Counted from the first letter of the stretch, positions 21,005 to 31,686 are shown. The stretch is DNA of 64,000 nucleotides from Capronia americana (GCA_016110215.1 JADWQD010000005.1:2046001-2110000), one strand, 5' to 3'. Numbers and translations are program-made. The notes: generated by a model not told the origin, from the sequence alone.

Positions 21005-22210
21005 TCACAGCCGACATAACAGCCCGTCTTGTTTCACTCTGCACAGAAACTCGGGTCCGATTTCAGAGAGCTTAGTCACTCCCGTGAGAGTCATGCAGAG
21101 GCGAAATTCATCGGCCAGGAGGCGAAGGCACAACTCGACTCCTGCTTGTCCCTTGTATGCCAGGCCCCATAGCACGGGCCGGCCGATCCAACAGTAATCC
21201 GCACCGAGGGCCAGCGCCTTGAAGACGTCGGTGCCGTGGCGGATCCCACCGTCCACGTGAACAGGTATGCGATGATCTACAGCTGCGACGATTTCGGGCA
21301 GGGCATCCAGGGTGGCGAGGGCGCCGTCTAACTGTCGACCTCCATGATTCGAGACGATGATTCCATCGACATGGTTTGAAACGGCGAGAAGGGCATCCTC
21401 GGCGGTTAGGATACCTTTGACCCAGACTTGCATTGGCGATGCTTCCTCCTTTAACCAGGGGATCGATTCCTCCCAAGTAAGGGTCGGGTTGGCTCCGTGG
21501 CTATGGAAAGTGACAGGGCCAGCTGGGAGGACTCGACGATCGCCATTATAAAAGGCCGCCGAACTCACGCCGACACTGTACCGATACTTTGAAGATTGAG
21601 CGCCTGATTCCACCTCGAAGTTGGCGGCGGTGAGATGGCCAGGCAATCGGAACTGGTTTCTGATTTCCAGATTCCTCCTGCCCAGCGATGGAGTATCAAC
21701 CGTCAATACAACGGCCTTGTAGCCCGCCTTTTTCGCCCGTTGGATCAGTGTCCGACTGTACTCTCTGTTCTCGAAGAGATAGAGCTGTAAAACGTTGGGA
21801 TTTCCCCCACTTGCGGTACGCACGGCTTCCAACGGCGTGGTTGAAAAGGAGCTCAAACCCATGATGACCCCTTTGTTCCGGCAAGCCCGCGCTGTTGCCA
21901 ACTCTCCATCTTCATGTGCAAGCTTTTGCATGGCGGCCGGTGCGACGCCAAAGGGAACGGCGCTTCGAATTCCGAAGATGTTGACGGAGGTATCGACCTT
22001 TGCGACATTTCTCAAGACTCTCGGCCGGAGTCGGTACTTGCGAAATGCAGACATGTTTTCCAGAACCGTTGTGCCGCCATCGGCTCCCTCATTGTAATAG
22101 TCGCGGGTCTGCTTGTCCATGCGCCGTGAGGCGAGGGTTTCAAGCTCAGGGATTGTCAGGCAATCCAAATCGTGCTCTGGGGCACAAGCAGATTGCGCCC
22201 GAGAAGCCAT
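21005..22210 (-). CDS. FMN-dependent 2-hydroxy-acid oxidase/dehydrogenase
   Basis: Single exon, 401 residues. The whole length matches the alpha-hydroxy-acid oxidase barrel: YYNEGADGGTT near the N-terminus, RPRVLRNVAKVDTS, PFGVAPAAMQKLAHEDGE, VLTVDTPSLGRRNLEIRN, WVKGILTAEDA, the catalytic SNHGGRQLDG and VHVDGGIRHGTDVFKALALGA binding FMN phosphate. Members oxidise lactate, glycolate, mandelate or longer 2-hydroxy acids, passing electrons to O2 or another acceptor. No cytochrome b5 domain is present, so it is not a yeast Cyb2-type enzyme. The C-terminus QDGLLCRL lacks an SKL/SRL signal, although CRL could be a weak peroxisomal one. It is divergent from an MFS transporter and upstream of the Zn2Cys6 gene. 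Confidence 0.94.
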   Translation of the reverse strand: MASRAQSACAPEHDLDCLTIPELETLASRRMDKQTRDYYNEGADGGTTVLENMSAFRKYRLRPRVLRNVAKVDTSVNIFGIRSAVPFGVAPAAMQKLAHEDGELATARACRNKGVIMGLSSFSTTPLEAVRTASGGNPNVLQLYLFENREYSRTLIQRAKKAGYKAVVLTVDTPSLGRRNLEIRNQFRLPGHLTAANFEVESGAQSSKYRYSVGVSSAAFYNGDRRVLPAGPVTFHSHGANPTLTWEESIPWLKEEASPMQVWVKGILTAEDALLAVSNHVDGIIVSNHGGRQLDGALATLDALPEIVAAVDHRIPVHVDGGIRHGTDVFKALALGADYCWIGRPVLWGLAYKGQAGVELCLRLLADEFRLCMTLTGVTKLSEIGPEFLCRVKQDGLLCRL

Positions 22211-23032
22211 TAGATCGGATTGAGGTCGAGATATGAAACGTCAGAAGGCAGAATCTTGTTAGAGTGGCGTTGAAACGCTCATGTTCGGCGTCCATTGTGA
22301 CCAACTGGGGCTACTTATATTATCGTCCCCTGGATCTGAACCTACCTCTGCAACACCGCGCTCTCGAAATTGTAGAACCGTAGACCGCGCTGAGGACTTC
22401 AAGTTGTCGACGGACAAGTTTCCGGAAGATTGGCCATTGAAGCTTTGGGCATGAAGATGCGATGCAAAGGAACTCGGTGGAAATGGACCCCCGGTAGTTG
22501 GGTTACCCAGGTCCACGCAATACTACCTCGTACCCAGTGGCCTGATGGAGAACAGAGATTGCGAGATATACAAACCTCCCGTGGTCCGATCGCCTGAATA
22601 TGACTGCCACAATCAGCGAACTGACTAAGTCTAGGCTTCGTATGCGGCCTTGGCTTGCATTGATTTTATTCACCGAGGTGAATTGCGCTATTCGCCGACA
22701 AAGATGGCAATGACAGCACGCCCGTTGCAGCTAATGATTAGACAAACTCTACGTCAGAAGGTTCATCTAGCGCCCTTCTAGCGTCCTTCTAGCGCGCCTG
22801 ATCGTCGGATTGGGCCGGGAGCAAAGAAGCCATGGATCGCTTCACTTCACGCCTCGTAACGGTGGCCATTTTAATTCCCCGCGGAGCACATGCCCCGGGT
22901 GATGGGGAACTGGGGGACTTCCAATGTGGCGTGGGACTCTAAGTACAATAATTGCTATAAAAACTGCGCTTCGCAAGACTGTAAGTCCAGTTTTCTATCC
23001 TCGCAAGCATCTCTTCCAATCCCAAAATCACC
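22211..23032. promoter_or_regulatory. Divergent promoter, hydroxy-acid oxidase / MFS
   Basis: An 822-bp spacer between divergent starts with no convincing coding frame. It contains three adjacent 11-bp repeats (separate entry) and a GC-rich palindromic area, CCCCGCGGAGCACATGCCCC (22877-22896), with CGG/CCG triplets of the kind bound by Zn2Cys6 regulators. TATAAAA lies about 77 nt before the MFS start codon. Confidence 0.45.
22766..22799 (+). repeat. Three tandem TCTAGCGYCCT units
   Basis: TCTAGCGCCCT (22766-22776), TCTAGCGTCCT (22777-22787) and TCTAGCGCGCCT (22788-22799) lie end to end. Spacing of 11 bp places the copies on nearly the same face of the helix. Position in the divergent promoter suggests an operator array; this is inference. 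Confidence 0.7.
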
Positions 23033-24763
23033 ATGTCTCCAACTCAAGAGAAGCAAGAGTATGGCTTCGGCGTCCTGCAGGTTGAGCAGGAGTCCGACGC
23101 AGAGGCAGTAAAGATCAATATTGTCGACTACGAACGCGGCCAGTTGCTGGCCAGCCTCGGTGATCCCGATCAAGGAAAGAGTGAAGAGGAGAGGAAGCTC
23201 ATTGACAAGAAGTTAATGTGGAAGGTCGATCTCCGGATTGTCCCTTGGCTGTCTCTACTGTAAGTCGATGTTCAAGCCCTTGCGAGCATTGGTATTACCT
23301 TTCATTTTGATTTCGGCTGACAACGTCAACCCGTCAGATACCTGCTCTCTTTCCTGGACCGTGCAAACATAGGAAATGCGCGTCTCGCTGGTATGGAGAC
23401 CGACCTTGGAATGTCGGGTGAGCATGCTTCAAGTTCTTGTCGAAAGCAATTGGGATCACTGACGACCGCGAAGGCACCCAGTATAACATCTCCCTTACCA
23501 TCTTTTTCATCTCATATGCCCTGTTCGAGCCGCTCACGAACGCCCTCCTGAAACGATTGACTCCTCGCATCTTCTTCACCGCCATCATCATTGCCTGGGG
23601 CACCATCATGACTCTGATGGGTCTCGTCACAAGCTACAAAGGCCTCCTTGTCGCCCGTTTCGCGCTCGGCATTGCTGAGGCGGGTCTCTTTCCCGGTAGA
23701 TATACATCTCTGACCATCCTTCCCAAGACGCTCACTGACTGTCAAAGGCGTCACGTACTACCTTTCATGCTGGTACAAGAGCTCCGAAATTGGCCTGCGC
23801 ACAGCACTGTTCTTCTCGGCAGCCGCCGTTGCCGGCTCGTTTGGTGGCTTACTTGCGGCAGCCATTGCGCTGATGGAAGGCATTGGAGGCCGACCCGGGT
23901 GGGCCTGGATCTTTATCCTTGAAGGTCTTGTCACTGTCTTTGCCGGCATCGCATCATGGTGGATGGTCTTCGACTGGCCGGAGACTGCGCGCTTCTTGAC
24001 GAAAAACGACAGCATCCGAGTTCAACGCCGCCTGATCCTCGACCGACAAGGCAAGACCGCCGAAGACTTTGACAAGCGTCACATCTTCGAAGCCTTCAAG
24101 GACTGGAAGACCTACGGATACATGGTCATATACATGGGATGCCTCGTTCCGCTTTACGCCTTTTCGCTCTTCTTGCCAACCATCGTCCAGGGAATGGGTT
24201 ACAAAGGCACCCACGCTCAGCTACTTACGGTCCCCCCATATGCCTGTGCGGCCGTAATAACGGTGGCAGTCGGCGTCTTCGCCGACCACACCCGCTGGAG
24301 GGGATACTGCAACATGGTCACAGTCACCGTTGGAGCTATTGGATTCACGTTGCTCTTGTCGAGCTCCAACATCCACGTCCAATATGCCGGAACCTTTCTC
24401 GGTGCCGCAGGCATTTACCCAACCATCCCAAACACTCTCTCGTGGGTCTCGAACAACACCGAGGGCTCGCTCAAACGCGCCGTGGTGCTGGGTATGGTCG
24501 TCGGATGGGGCAACCTCAACGGCGTCGTCTCATCCAACATCTATCTCAAGACCCAGAAGCCAAGGTTCTGGACAGGCCACGGCATCGTCCTGGGCTTCCA
24601 ACTCCTGTTCCTTCTGGGAGGTTCGGTTTTCATGCACGTTGCCTTGCGGAGAGAGAACGTAAAGAGGCGATCTGGCCAGCGAGATGCCCTCCACGACGGC
24701 CTCAGCGACGAGCAGAAATGGATCAAGGGCGACAAGAGACCGGATTTCATCTATACCATCTAA
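23033..24763 (+). CDS. MFS transporter, Dal5/allantoate-permease family
   Basis: Four exons (23033-23259, 23338-23417, 23474-23695, 23748-24763) give 514 residues. Junctions restore family landmarks: LLYLLSFLDRANIGNARLAGMETDLGMSG, then TQYNISLTIFFISYALFEPL, GIAEAGLFPG followed by VTYYLSCWYKSSEIGLR, and GRPGWAWIFILEG. About twelve membrane helices are evident. The family takes up organic anions. Location beside a 2-hydroxy-acid oxidase suggests import of that enzyme's substrate; the link is inferred from position. Intron phases (2, 1, 1) match those usual for the family. Confidence 0.93.
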
Positions 24764-25075
24764 AGCAGTGGTCGAAAACGACACCTCGTTGACTCTGCAG
24801 CTGATTTGACTAGGAGAGTCGCACTCTCCAAGAGGGAGCGGGTTCTCGGCACCGCGGGAATAGCTATATCTTTTACTACTGGGAAAACAAACAAGAGGTG
24901 AGACGTGTGAGCTCGTGGCAGGTTCTATGCGTTAACTCACCGCGGATAAAATTGTACCGTGCACCTATTCTCAATATATATTTCTCCGTCAGTCTCATGA
25001 TCTCGAGTGGCATAATCCATAGAAACTACATCAGCCAAGCCAGCGGCTCTGCTTCAGTGCTCCTCCACAGCCTCG

Positions 25076-25444
25076 GTGTTTCCTGGTTCGTATTATGGCA
25101 CAAGACGTGAACTTGCACAGCTTCGCCTGGCTAGGCGAGGTCATCCAAGACTCTACACGCTACTGCTCGTCCTCATCACCGAGCATTCTCTTCTGCAGTC
25201 GATTCTCCAGTTAAAGTCAAATATCAAACTGCTCCGCGCTGACAATATCCGCATTCTCCTCCTTGATCGACCTGAAGAGCGAAATGCCCTCTCCCGTAGA
25301 CTGGTCGCAGATCTCAAGCATCATGTTGATGAAGTGCAGGCCGAAGGTGGTAAAGGGCCCACGAGAGCGTTGATACTTGCGTCAAAAACTGACAAAGCGT
25401 TCTGCGCCGGAGCGGATGTCAGAGAAAGAAAAACCGTGACATAG
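25076..25444 (+). pseudogene. Truncated enoyl-CoA hydratase relic
   Basis: An open stretch ends in a clear N-terminal crotonase segment: NIRILLLDRPEERNALSRRL, then RALILASKTDKAFCAGADVRERKTVT and a stop. FCAGAD is the first oxyanion-hole strand of methylglutaconyl-CoA hydratase-like enzymes. Normally the chain continues for about 180 residues, through the second oxyanion strand (GGGLELA) and the catalytic region; nothing of that kind follows in any frame. The sequence before the hydratase part has no clear ATG in frame. I read it as a 5' remnant of a broken gene; a short expressed protein cannot be excluded. Confidence 0.7.
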
Positions 25445-25980
25445 GAAGAGTGAGCAACTGAAAATATGCCTTGAATTATGAAATACTGATAGCTCCATAC
25501 AACAGGTTTTCCCCACAAAAAGGACCCAAATCGTCAAGCGATGGACCTCCAAGTCGAGCCTAGCAGAGGCGATCTCGGGCGGATTTGAAAGCCAGGGACC
25601 TGCCGGCCTACTCAAAGGCCCGACTGTCCCAAGCGGGCAGCCTCGCTTTTGTCTGAGACTCGCACAGGTTGTATCCACCACTCCCTATCATGAGGCTGCG
25701 CCCTCCCTTCCAATTCGGCGGCGGCCATGACTCCTGCGTCGAGTTCGCTGTTTTTGAAATGCTATGTCTAAGGGTATGTATACCAGTGAGGCTGTAACTG
25801 TTTTGGCCCTTTCAGCGATTGCTCTGTGCCTTGTCTCCTCGTTCTCCACTCTAAGCCATACAAGGAAGTTCCGGATATACCCCTGGGCTGATACGACCCA
25901 AAACGGAAGTCTAAAATCCGACTTGTAGTCAATACTCAAATGTCGCAAGGGGAATTGTTCGGAAATAACGAAATACGCGT

Positions 25981-26043
25981 GTCCCACAGGTCCCATATAC
26001 TCTCCATGTCCCACAGCTCCCATATATTCTGCATGTCCCACAG
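25981..26043 (+). repeat. 27-bp tandem repeat, 2.3 copies
   Basis: Units at 25981-26007 and 26008-26034 start GTCCCACAG and end CAT, differing at three positions; a partial third unit GTCCCACAG follows at 26035-26043. The period is a multiple of three. It lies about 140-200 bp upstream of the secreted carboxylesterase start. Confidence 0.85.
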
Positions 26044-26183
26044 GGTTGATACCATTCCAGAGACAGATGCAGTGACAATCCAAGTCTTTGTGATCAGTTG
26101 TAGTTTTATAAGATAGGGATAGCCTCTACTAGAATGACTGTTAGGCCTTCAGCTCATACTTCTGAGCAGATCCGATTGTCACC

Positions 26184-27806
26184 ATGATCGACGTTTCTTG
26201 CTGGCGGCGGATCGGATGTCTATTGATTGTTCTTTACACCCTCCCGATCACTGGCATCCCCATCACTTCGAACATCAAGATCACTCAGGGTATTGTGAAG
26301 GGTGTTGCTCGAGATTCTGCGGGCATAGTGACTTTTCTGGGTATTCCATATGCCGCACCGCCAGTCGGTGAGCTGCGTTGGAAGCCGCCACGGCCGGTTG
26401 CTCCACTCTCGGAGCCCAGCATTGCGGCTATAGATTATGGGAACTCATGCTGGAGCGCTTATTCTGGGATACCGTCTTATAGGCCGCAGGATGAAGACTG
26501 TCTGACAGCGAATATATGGACTGGCGCCCAGCATTCGACCGACAAGCTCCCCGTCATGGTTTGGATCTATGGCGGTGGCTTCCAGTTTGGCGCTTCAGCG
26601 ACTCCCGACTACAACGGTACAAATCTCGCGACTAAAGGCGTCGTTGTGGTCAGTTTCAACTACCGCTTGGGTGTCTTGGGGTTTCTGGCCCTGCCAGAAC
26701 TCGACCGGGAGGGTCCCGCATCCGGCAACTTTGGTCTGCGGGATCAGATCGCGGCATTGAAATGGATCAAAGCGAATATTGCAGCCTTCGGTGGCGATCC
26801 CGACAACATCACCATATTTGGCCAGTCCGCGGGCGCTCACTCGGTTGGTATTCTCATGGCGTCGCCCTTGGCAAGGGGGCTATTTCACAAGGCCATCTTG
26901 GAAAGTGGAGCATGGTGGGATAGCGAACATGGTTCTCTCAATACACACGCGCAGGCTCTTACTGCGGGGATCGCCTTTCGAAAGACTGTGGGAGCAACAG
27001 ACATCCGCCAGCTTCGCAACATCTCGGCTGCAACAATCATGGCTGCCAACGTCTGGGACCCGAATTCAGATCCAGCTTTGACCTCCTTCTCCCCCAGCAT
27101 TGACAACCATGTCCTACCCGCTGCGCCCGGCACCATCTTCGCAAGGGGCGAACAAGCCAAGGTGCCCTTACTCGCTGGTTGGGTTTCTGCGGAGGAGACT
27201 CTCTTCCTCGGACGCGCCCCTCCAATGGCCAACCCGGCATACCAGGACGACCTGCAAGGACTTTTCGACACCAGGGTCACCCAAGCCCTTACGCTGTACC
27301 CTGACAGCACCTCCGCACAGCTGAATTCCTCTGCAGGGGCCCTTATTGGCGACCTCATCATACGCCAACAGACCTGGGAGGCCGCTGACAGGCAATACAA
27401 GGCCCATGTCAAGGATGTCTACGTCTACTATTTCACCTACACATCGGCCTATTCGCCCGCTGCAGTTCATACAGCCGAGGTGCCTTTCGTGTTCGGCAAC
27501 CTGAACCAAGGGCCGAGTACCGTCTTCGGCGGCCAGAGCGCAGCAACACCGTCTTCTGCTGATCTTGAATTCTCACAGAGAATCATGGTCTACTGGTCCA
27601 ACTTTGCCAAACATGGAAACCCGAATGGAGCGGGTGTACCAACGTGGCCGGCTTATCAAGGTGTTAGGCAGCAGTCGGATATCCTGCTCCTTAACAATAC
27701 TGTTGTGCCATACTTATACGACTATGACCGTTTTGAGTTCATCGAAAGCTTTCGTGTTGACGGTGTCTTACCTCCTGCGTGGCGAGAAGTAGACCCAGAC
27801 AACTAA
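26184..27806 (+). CDS. Secreted type-B carboxylesterase/lipase
   Basis: Single exon, 540 residues. The N-terminus has a hydrophobic signal sequence (IGCLLIVLYTLPITG, about residues 10-24). Then come FLGIPYAAPP, EDCLTANIW, the oxyanion YGGGFQFG, NYRLGVLGF, the nucleophile FGQSAGAHS (Ser about residue 216), a WVSAEETLF segment likely to hold the acid, and HTAEVPFVFGN with the catalytic histidine. Five or more N-glycosylation sites (for example NGT, NNT, NSS) fit a secreted protein. It is a paralogous family member of the cluster esterase at 6.7 kb but differs in having a signal peptide and no introns. The substrate is probably an extracellular ester. The 3' end is duplicated in tandem across the stop codon. 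Confidence 0.94.
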   Translation: MIDVSCWRRIGCLLIVLYTLPITGIPITSNIKITQGIVKGVARDSAGIVTFLGIPYAAPPVGELRWKPPRPVAPLSEPSIAAIDYGNSCWSAYSGIPSYRPQDEDCLTANIWTGAQHSTDKLPVMVWIYGGGFQFGASATPDYNGTNLATKGVVVVSFNYRLGVLGFLALPELDREGPASGNFGLRDQIAALKWIKANIAAFGGDPDNITIFGQSAGAHSVGILMASPLARGLFHKAILESGAWWDSEHGSLNTHAQALTAGIAFRKTVGATDIRQLRNISAATIMAANVWDPNSDPALTSFSPSIDNHVLPAAPGTIFARGEQAKVPLLAGWVSAEETLFLGRAPPMANPAYQDDLQGLFDTRVTQALTLYPDSTSAQLNSSAGALIGDLIIRQQTWEAADRQYKAHVKDVYVYYFTYTSAYSPAAVHTAEVPFVFGNLNQGPSTVFGGQSAATPSSADLEFSQRIMVYWSNFAKHGNPNGAGVPTWPAYQGVRQQSDILLLNNTVVPYLYDYDRFEFIESFRVDGVLPPAWREVDPDN

Positions 27807-27849
27807 ACAAAGAGCGCGAGAAGTAGACTCAGACAACTAAACAAAGAGC
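27782..27849 (+). repeat. 34-bp tandem duplication spanning the stop codon
   Basis: Units 27782-27815 and 27816-27849 differ at one base; a further 10 bases of the unit follow from 27850. The first unit encodes the last residues REVDPDN and the stop, so the duplication adds a second untranslated copy without changing the protein. Confidence 0.9.
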
Positions 27850-28363
27850 GCGAGAAGTTGAGAGTAGCTTTCTACTTGCCCGACTAGCTTTGACTACAAC
27901 ATATCAAAGTAGTAGACTGTCTACTCACAAAGACGTACCGATATTGTCTCCGATCGCGTTGAGCTGAGCTGCTGGTTGCGGGCATATGTATATATATATG
28001 CAATTGCGCGACGTCTTCTATTTGCTTATTTACGGAGGTCTTCAGCCCTCTTTATATATCTCAGAAGCGCCTGTTCACAGTGCTGACGATGATCGCCGCT
28101 GCCTGTGGTGTGGCGACCATTGTTGTCTGTGCTGTCGCAATGGACATGCCTCTAAATGCTCGCCGACACTAGTTTGGCAGCTTATTTGCCGTGAGGCCTT
28201 CTCGCCGATGCCTCTGTTGTCACCCCGAGGCTGTGCAAGGCTGAATTCTGAGTATAGAGGCATAACCCAGGTGCCTCGGCCAGTGTCTGGTTCCACAGAA
28301 GGTTTCCACGCCCCCTAGGCTAATGGTAGAGAGAAGGATGAACAAGTCAGTATTCCTATCGAG
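27850..28363. other. Convergent spacer, AT-rich runs only
   Basis: Spacer between the secreted esterase and the NACHT-ankyrin gene. It includes an alternating run, ATATGTATATATATATGC, near 27983. No coding region is supported. Confidence 0.4.
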
Positions 28364-31300
28364 CTATCTTTGCGTAAGGAGTGCTATCATTGCGTAAGGA
28401 CTGGGGCCTCGGCCTGTGCGAAGGGAATATCTTCCTGCACTGCTTTGTTCAGCTCCACAGCAATCCGTTTCGACGGGAGCCCTGTCAAGTTTGAGCCGAA
28501 ACTTCACTGCTCGTAGACGACGCGGATTCCAAATGTCCTCTTCCTCCTCTTCCTCCACCCTTTCCCCATCTTCAACCTCCTCGTGATCAACCTCTATGTG
28601 ATGGCCAAGGGCGGCTAGATCCTGCACAAGGTTTTCAACTTCCTCGACCGGCATAGGCTGGATGTAGGATCCCTGGGAGATTTGATTCGCGAAGTCAATA
28701 ATAGAAAGGCCACCAAGTGAAGCTCCCCGTTGGATAAGAAACAATGCTGCTTTAATTTTTCCGAAAGAGACTGCCATTTCGAGAGCCGTCTGGCTAGAGA
28801 AACGACCCTGTCCAGGCGTGTCTTTGTCTTCCCCATAGTGGATATCAGCACCGGCTTCGATCAAGCGTTCCATGGTCGGTATGTCGTTCGTAGTAGCAGC
28901 ACAGTGGAGAGGCCTGTGGTAAAACCCGCTGCCAACATTCACATCCACTCCCAGTTCCAAGAAAAGGTCAATCATCTGTTGTTGGCCAGAAAGGATAGCT
29001 ATCATCAAAGGGGTACCATAGGTCTGGTCAATTTGGACATAGTTGGCATCCGCACCAAGGTCTAGAAGGATTTTTGCAGTCGTAATGCGGCGACGATAAG
29101 CGGCGCACTGAAGCGCATTGCCGTAATGTCCTCCGGGGAGGTTGATGTCAGCTCCGCTTTCGACTATATTTGACAAGACGCTGTCCAGTCCCCATACCGC
29201 TGCAAGCGCCAAGCTGTTAACCGCTTTGTTCCTCCTGTACACTCTTTCCGTCCCGTCTTCTGCTAGGTACGTCTCAAAACATGGTACATCATCCCCTCGA
29301 CCTGCATCAGCCCATGAGTTTTGGATCATCGAGGCGAGCTTGGGATTCTTCTGTGGAATCAGGAGTTTCAAAATTGAGCCGGTCAATTCTGTCTCGACAT
29401 CTTGTTGCGTGGCATGGAATGGCCACTCAGACGCAGCATACTTCAAGAAGGGAAATTTTGCGGTACGATTTTTGAAGTCCTCACGTGAGGTGTAGGGGCC
29501 ACCGAAGTCGTCGTAATCTAAGAAGCCGAGACAGATTCGAGCAATTTCTGTATGCGCGGTCTTCGGATCAAGCGCATATACGCTGATCTCGCTTCCCGCT
29601 TTTGCCAACCTGTCCGAGAGCAGAAACTCTTGAACGGAATAGTGAACAAAGCCCAGGTGGCCGGTCGTTGGAGAGAGGGCGACCAAAGGTTGACAGAGCG
29701 TCACGAGGTCTTCAGGATTGTGGAACGCGGTGTCCTCGTCGAATTCGTGCACATCGACGTCAATGGTGACTGCCTGGGCAAGCTCTGGCAAGGTCATTGG
29801 GCGTGTGCCGAAGGCAAGGAAGATGAATACCTTTCTGAGCAAGTCGGTGTTGTCCTCTGAGTCTGTCCCGCTAATCTGAAGGAGAATCCTCTCATAAGTT
29901 TCGTCCAACGTCTTGGGTAATTTTCCCAGTGCCTCTTTGATAGCTTTGGGCCGTTTCAAAGACCGAATCACGTCGATCTGACACTTGACCCAACGGAACC
30001 TGACCTCAATTAGTCACATGAAAGAGATATGAGACACATTAACTTGCATGGACTGCGATCCTTCCACGAGAGTACGCTGGACATGGTCTTTGAGGTCCTC
30101 GGGCAGTTTCCGGAGCAGTGGATCATTACGCAAGGTTGACCTGATGTAGAGTTGTATGTCGTCCGTGAGAGCATCCCCTTCGATAGGCAATCCCTGAAAC
30201 CAGTCTTCGGTTAGACTTTCCACGAGGTCAGGCTCTCGTCTGCTGGTAACGAAGAATTTGATGTTGGGTGCAGTTTTCCTCAATGTCTCCATCGCAGACA
30301 TCAAATTAACCCTGTCCGTGCACTCATCCAGTGCATCTAAGACAATATATGTGCTGGATCCCTCAACCGAATAGGATGCGAGGAGATTGACGGCCTCGTC
30401 TAGCGTCGGCTCCCGTCTTTTGCCCGTTCCGCAACATTTTGAATACAGGGATTCCAGCATCGGAGAGAGACACCGCGATGTCGCTTCTGCCTCCAGTTGA
30501 GCAGCAGCAGATCTTATCATTGCCGCTGTAAGTTGTTTCTCGGAGTTTTTGAAGTCGAAGAAGAAGTAAGCGATGGAGGAAGTGGATGATCTCTCGAGAT
30601 GATCAATGACGGCTGCACTGCGGAAGATCTTTCAGTAATTCAACAGGGCGCGCAATGACGAGTCTAAGCAAGCTTACGACAAGAACGTTTTGCCAGCTCC
30701 CGCTGTCAAAGTCAGCACATACGCCCATCTGGGTGTCGAACATCCTAACAACAAGGATATGCTTACGCATCCCATGTAGCCACAGAGCCTGGAGCTTTCC
30801 AGTCATCAAAGCCTGGAACAGATGATGACCTGTGAGCCATTTCCCGGTGCCAGGCTCCCTTGCTCGAAGGACGTCCAGGTAGTTGGAGCGAACCTCCGTG
30901 CTCGAAAGCCAAGCAAGACCGGCAGAGCGGCGGGCAACTGTCATAACCGGTCAGCAACATCGCACGAGCAGATTCGACTAGGAGGGCCATACGTTGATTT
31001 TGCAGAAGTGCTTCCATCTCTTGTGCCTTTACCCCTAATGTCAAGTTTTCAACGGCGCTATGTACTTCTGCCAGACCCTGACTTTGCTCCTCCCTGAGAC
31101 TGATGGTCAATTCGGATGACTGTTTCACTTGCGAGTGGATTCCTGCAAGAGCTCGTTCTGTACTTGCTATCGCGGTCTGAATATTTCGAGTCTCCTCGGC
31201 GATGTTGCGGACATAGATCTCCACAGCGTTGATTAGTACTCTGTCTGTTGTTAATATGACATTCTAAGCAACGGTGTCCGCAGCGAACCTTTGATCACAG

Positions 31301-31686
31301 TGTAGAGCAAGCTCCAAGAGTGACTTTGCGTCAGCGATGACCCGCAAACAGTCTTCGAGCTTTTTGTCAAACCGCAAGCCCATGACATATTGTGAGAAGA
31401 CGCCGTCATGTTCGATTCTATTCTTGAGCAATTTCAGGGCTTCAAAGCATCGCGCCAACGGCTCCTGAAGATGATCAAGGGCACTGAGTCTGGCTTGGTC
31501 CTCTTCGTAGATCTCCAAATGCATTTGTAGATTCTTGATAGTGCCATAGAACCCATATAAATTCGTGTTGATCTGCTTCAGCCTCGCAAGATGATATTTC
31601 GACGGACCAATCTTGGCGAGCTTCATGCATTCTCCGGTGATTTGCACAATAGCAATCACGCTCGCCGTCACGCTCAGGGGATCCAT
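28364..31686 (-). CDS. NACHT-ankyrin STAND (NLR-like) protein
   Basis: Six exons (31686-31289, 31240-30993, 30937-30767, 30702-30678, 30617-30048, 29999-28364) sum to 3048 nt, 1015 residues. The N-terminus MDPLSVTASVIAIVQITGEC is the common fungal STAND N-terminal domain. The Walker A motif GMPGAGKT is at about residues 270-277 and Walker B YIVLDALDECTD about 80 residues later, followed by winged-helix-like FRWVKCQIDVIR and PKTLDETYERIL. Ankyrin-like repeats (for example GNALQCAAYRRRITTAKILL, GTPLMIAILSGQQQMIDLFL, HRPLHCAATTNDIPTMERLI) run through the C-terminal third, and an acidic EEEEEED stretch precedes the end. Such proteins act as intracellular sensors in fungal non-self recognition. 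Exon 4 is only 25 nt, and intron 5 has a GC donor (GCAAGT); only this choice restores SMFRWVKC. Confidence 0.9.

Larger units (their letters stand above)
24764..26183. other. Spacer with a gene relic and a 27-bp tandem repeat
   Basis: Apart from the enoyl-CoA hydratase relic and the repeat listed separately, no gene is supported. A 131-codon minus-strand frame (25688-26083) runs through the repeat but has no recognisable motif and would lie in the promoter of the secreted esterase. Confidence 0.45.

Noticed and set aside
25688..26083. Minus-strand frame running through the 27-bp repeat
   Set aside because: Composition and lack of motif suggest chance; it would lie in the esterase promoter.
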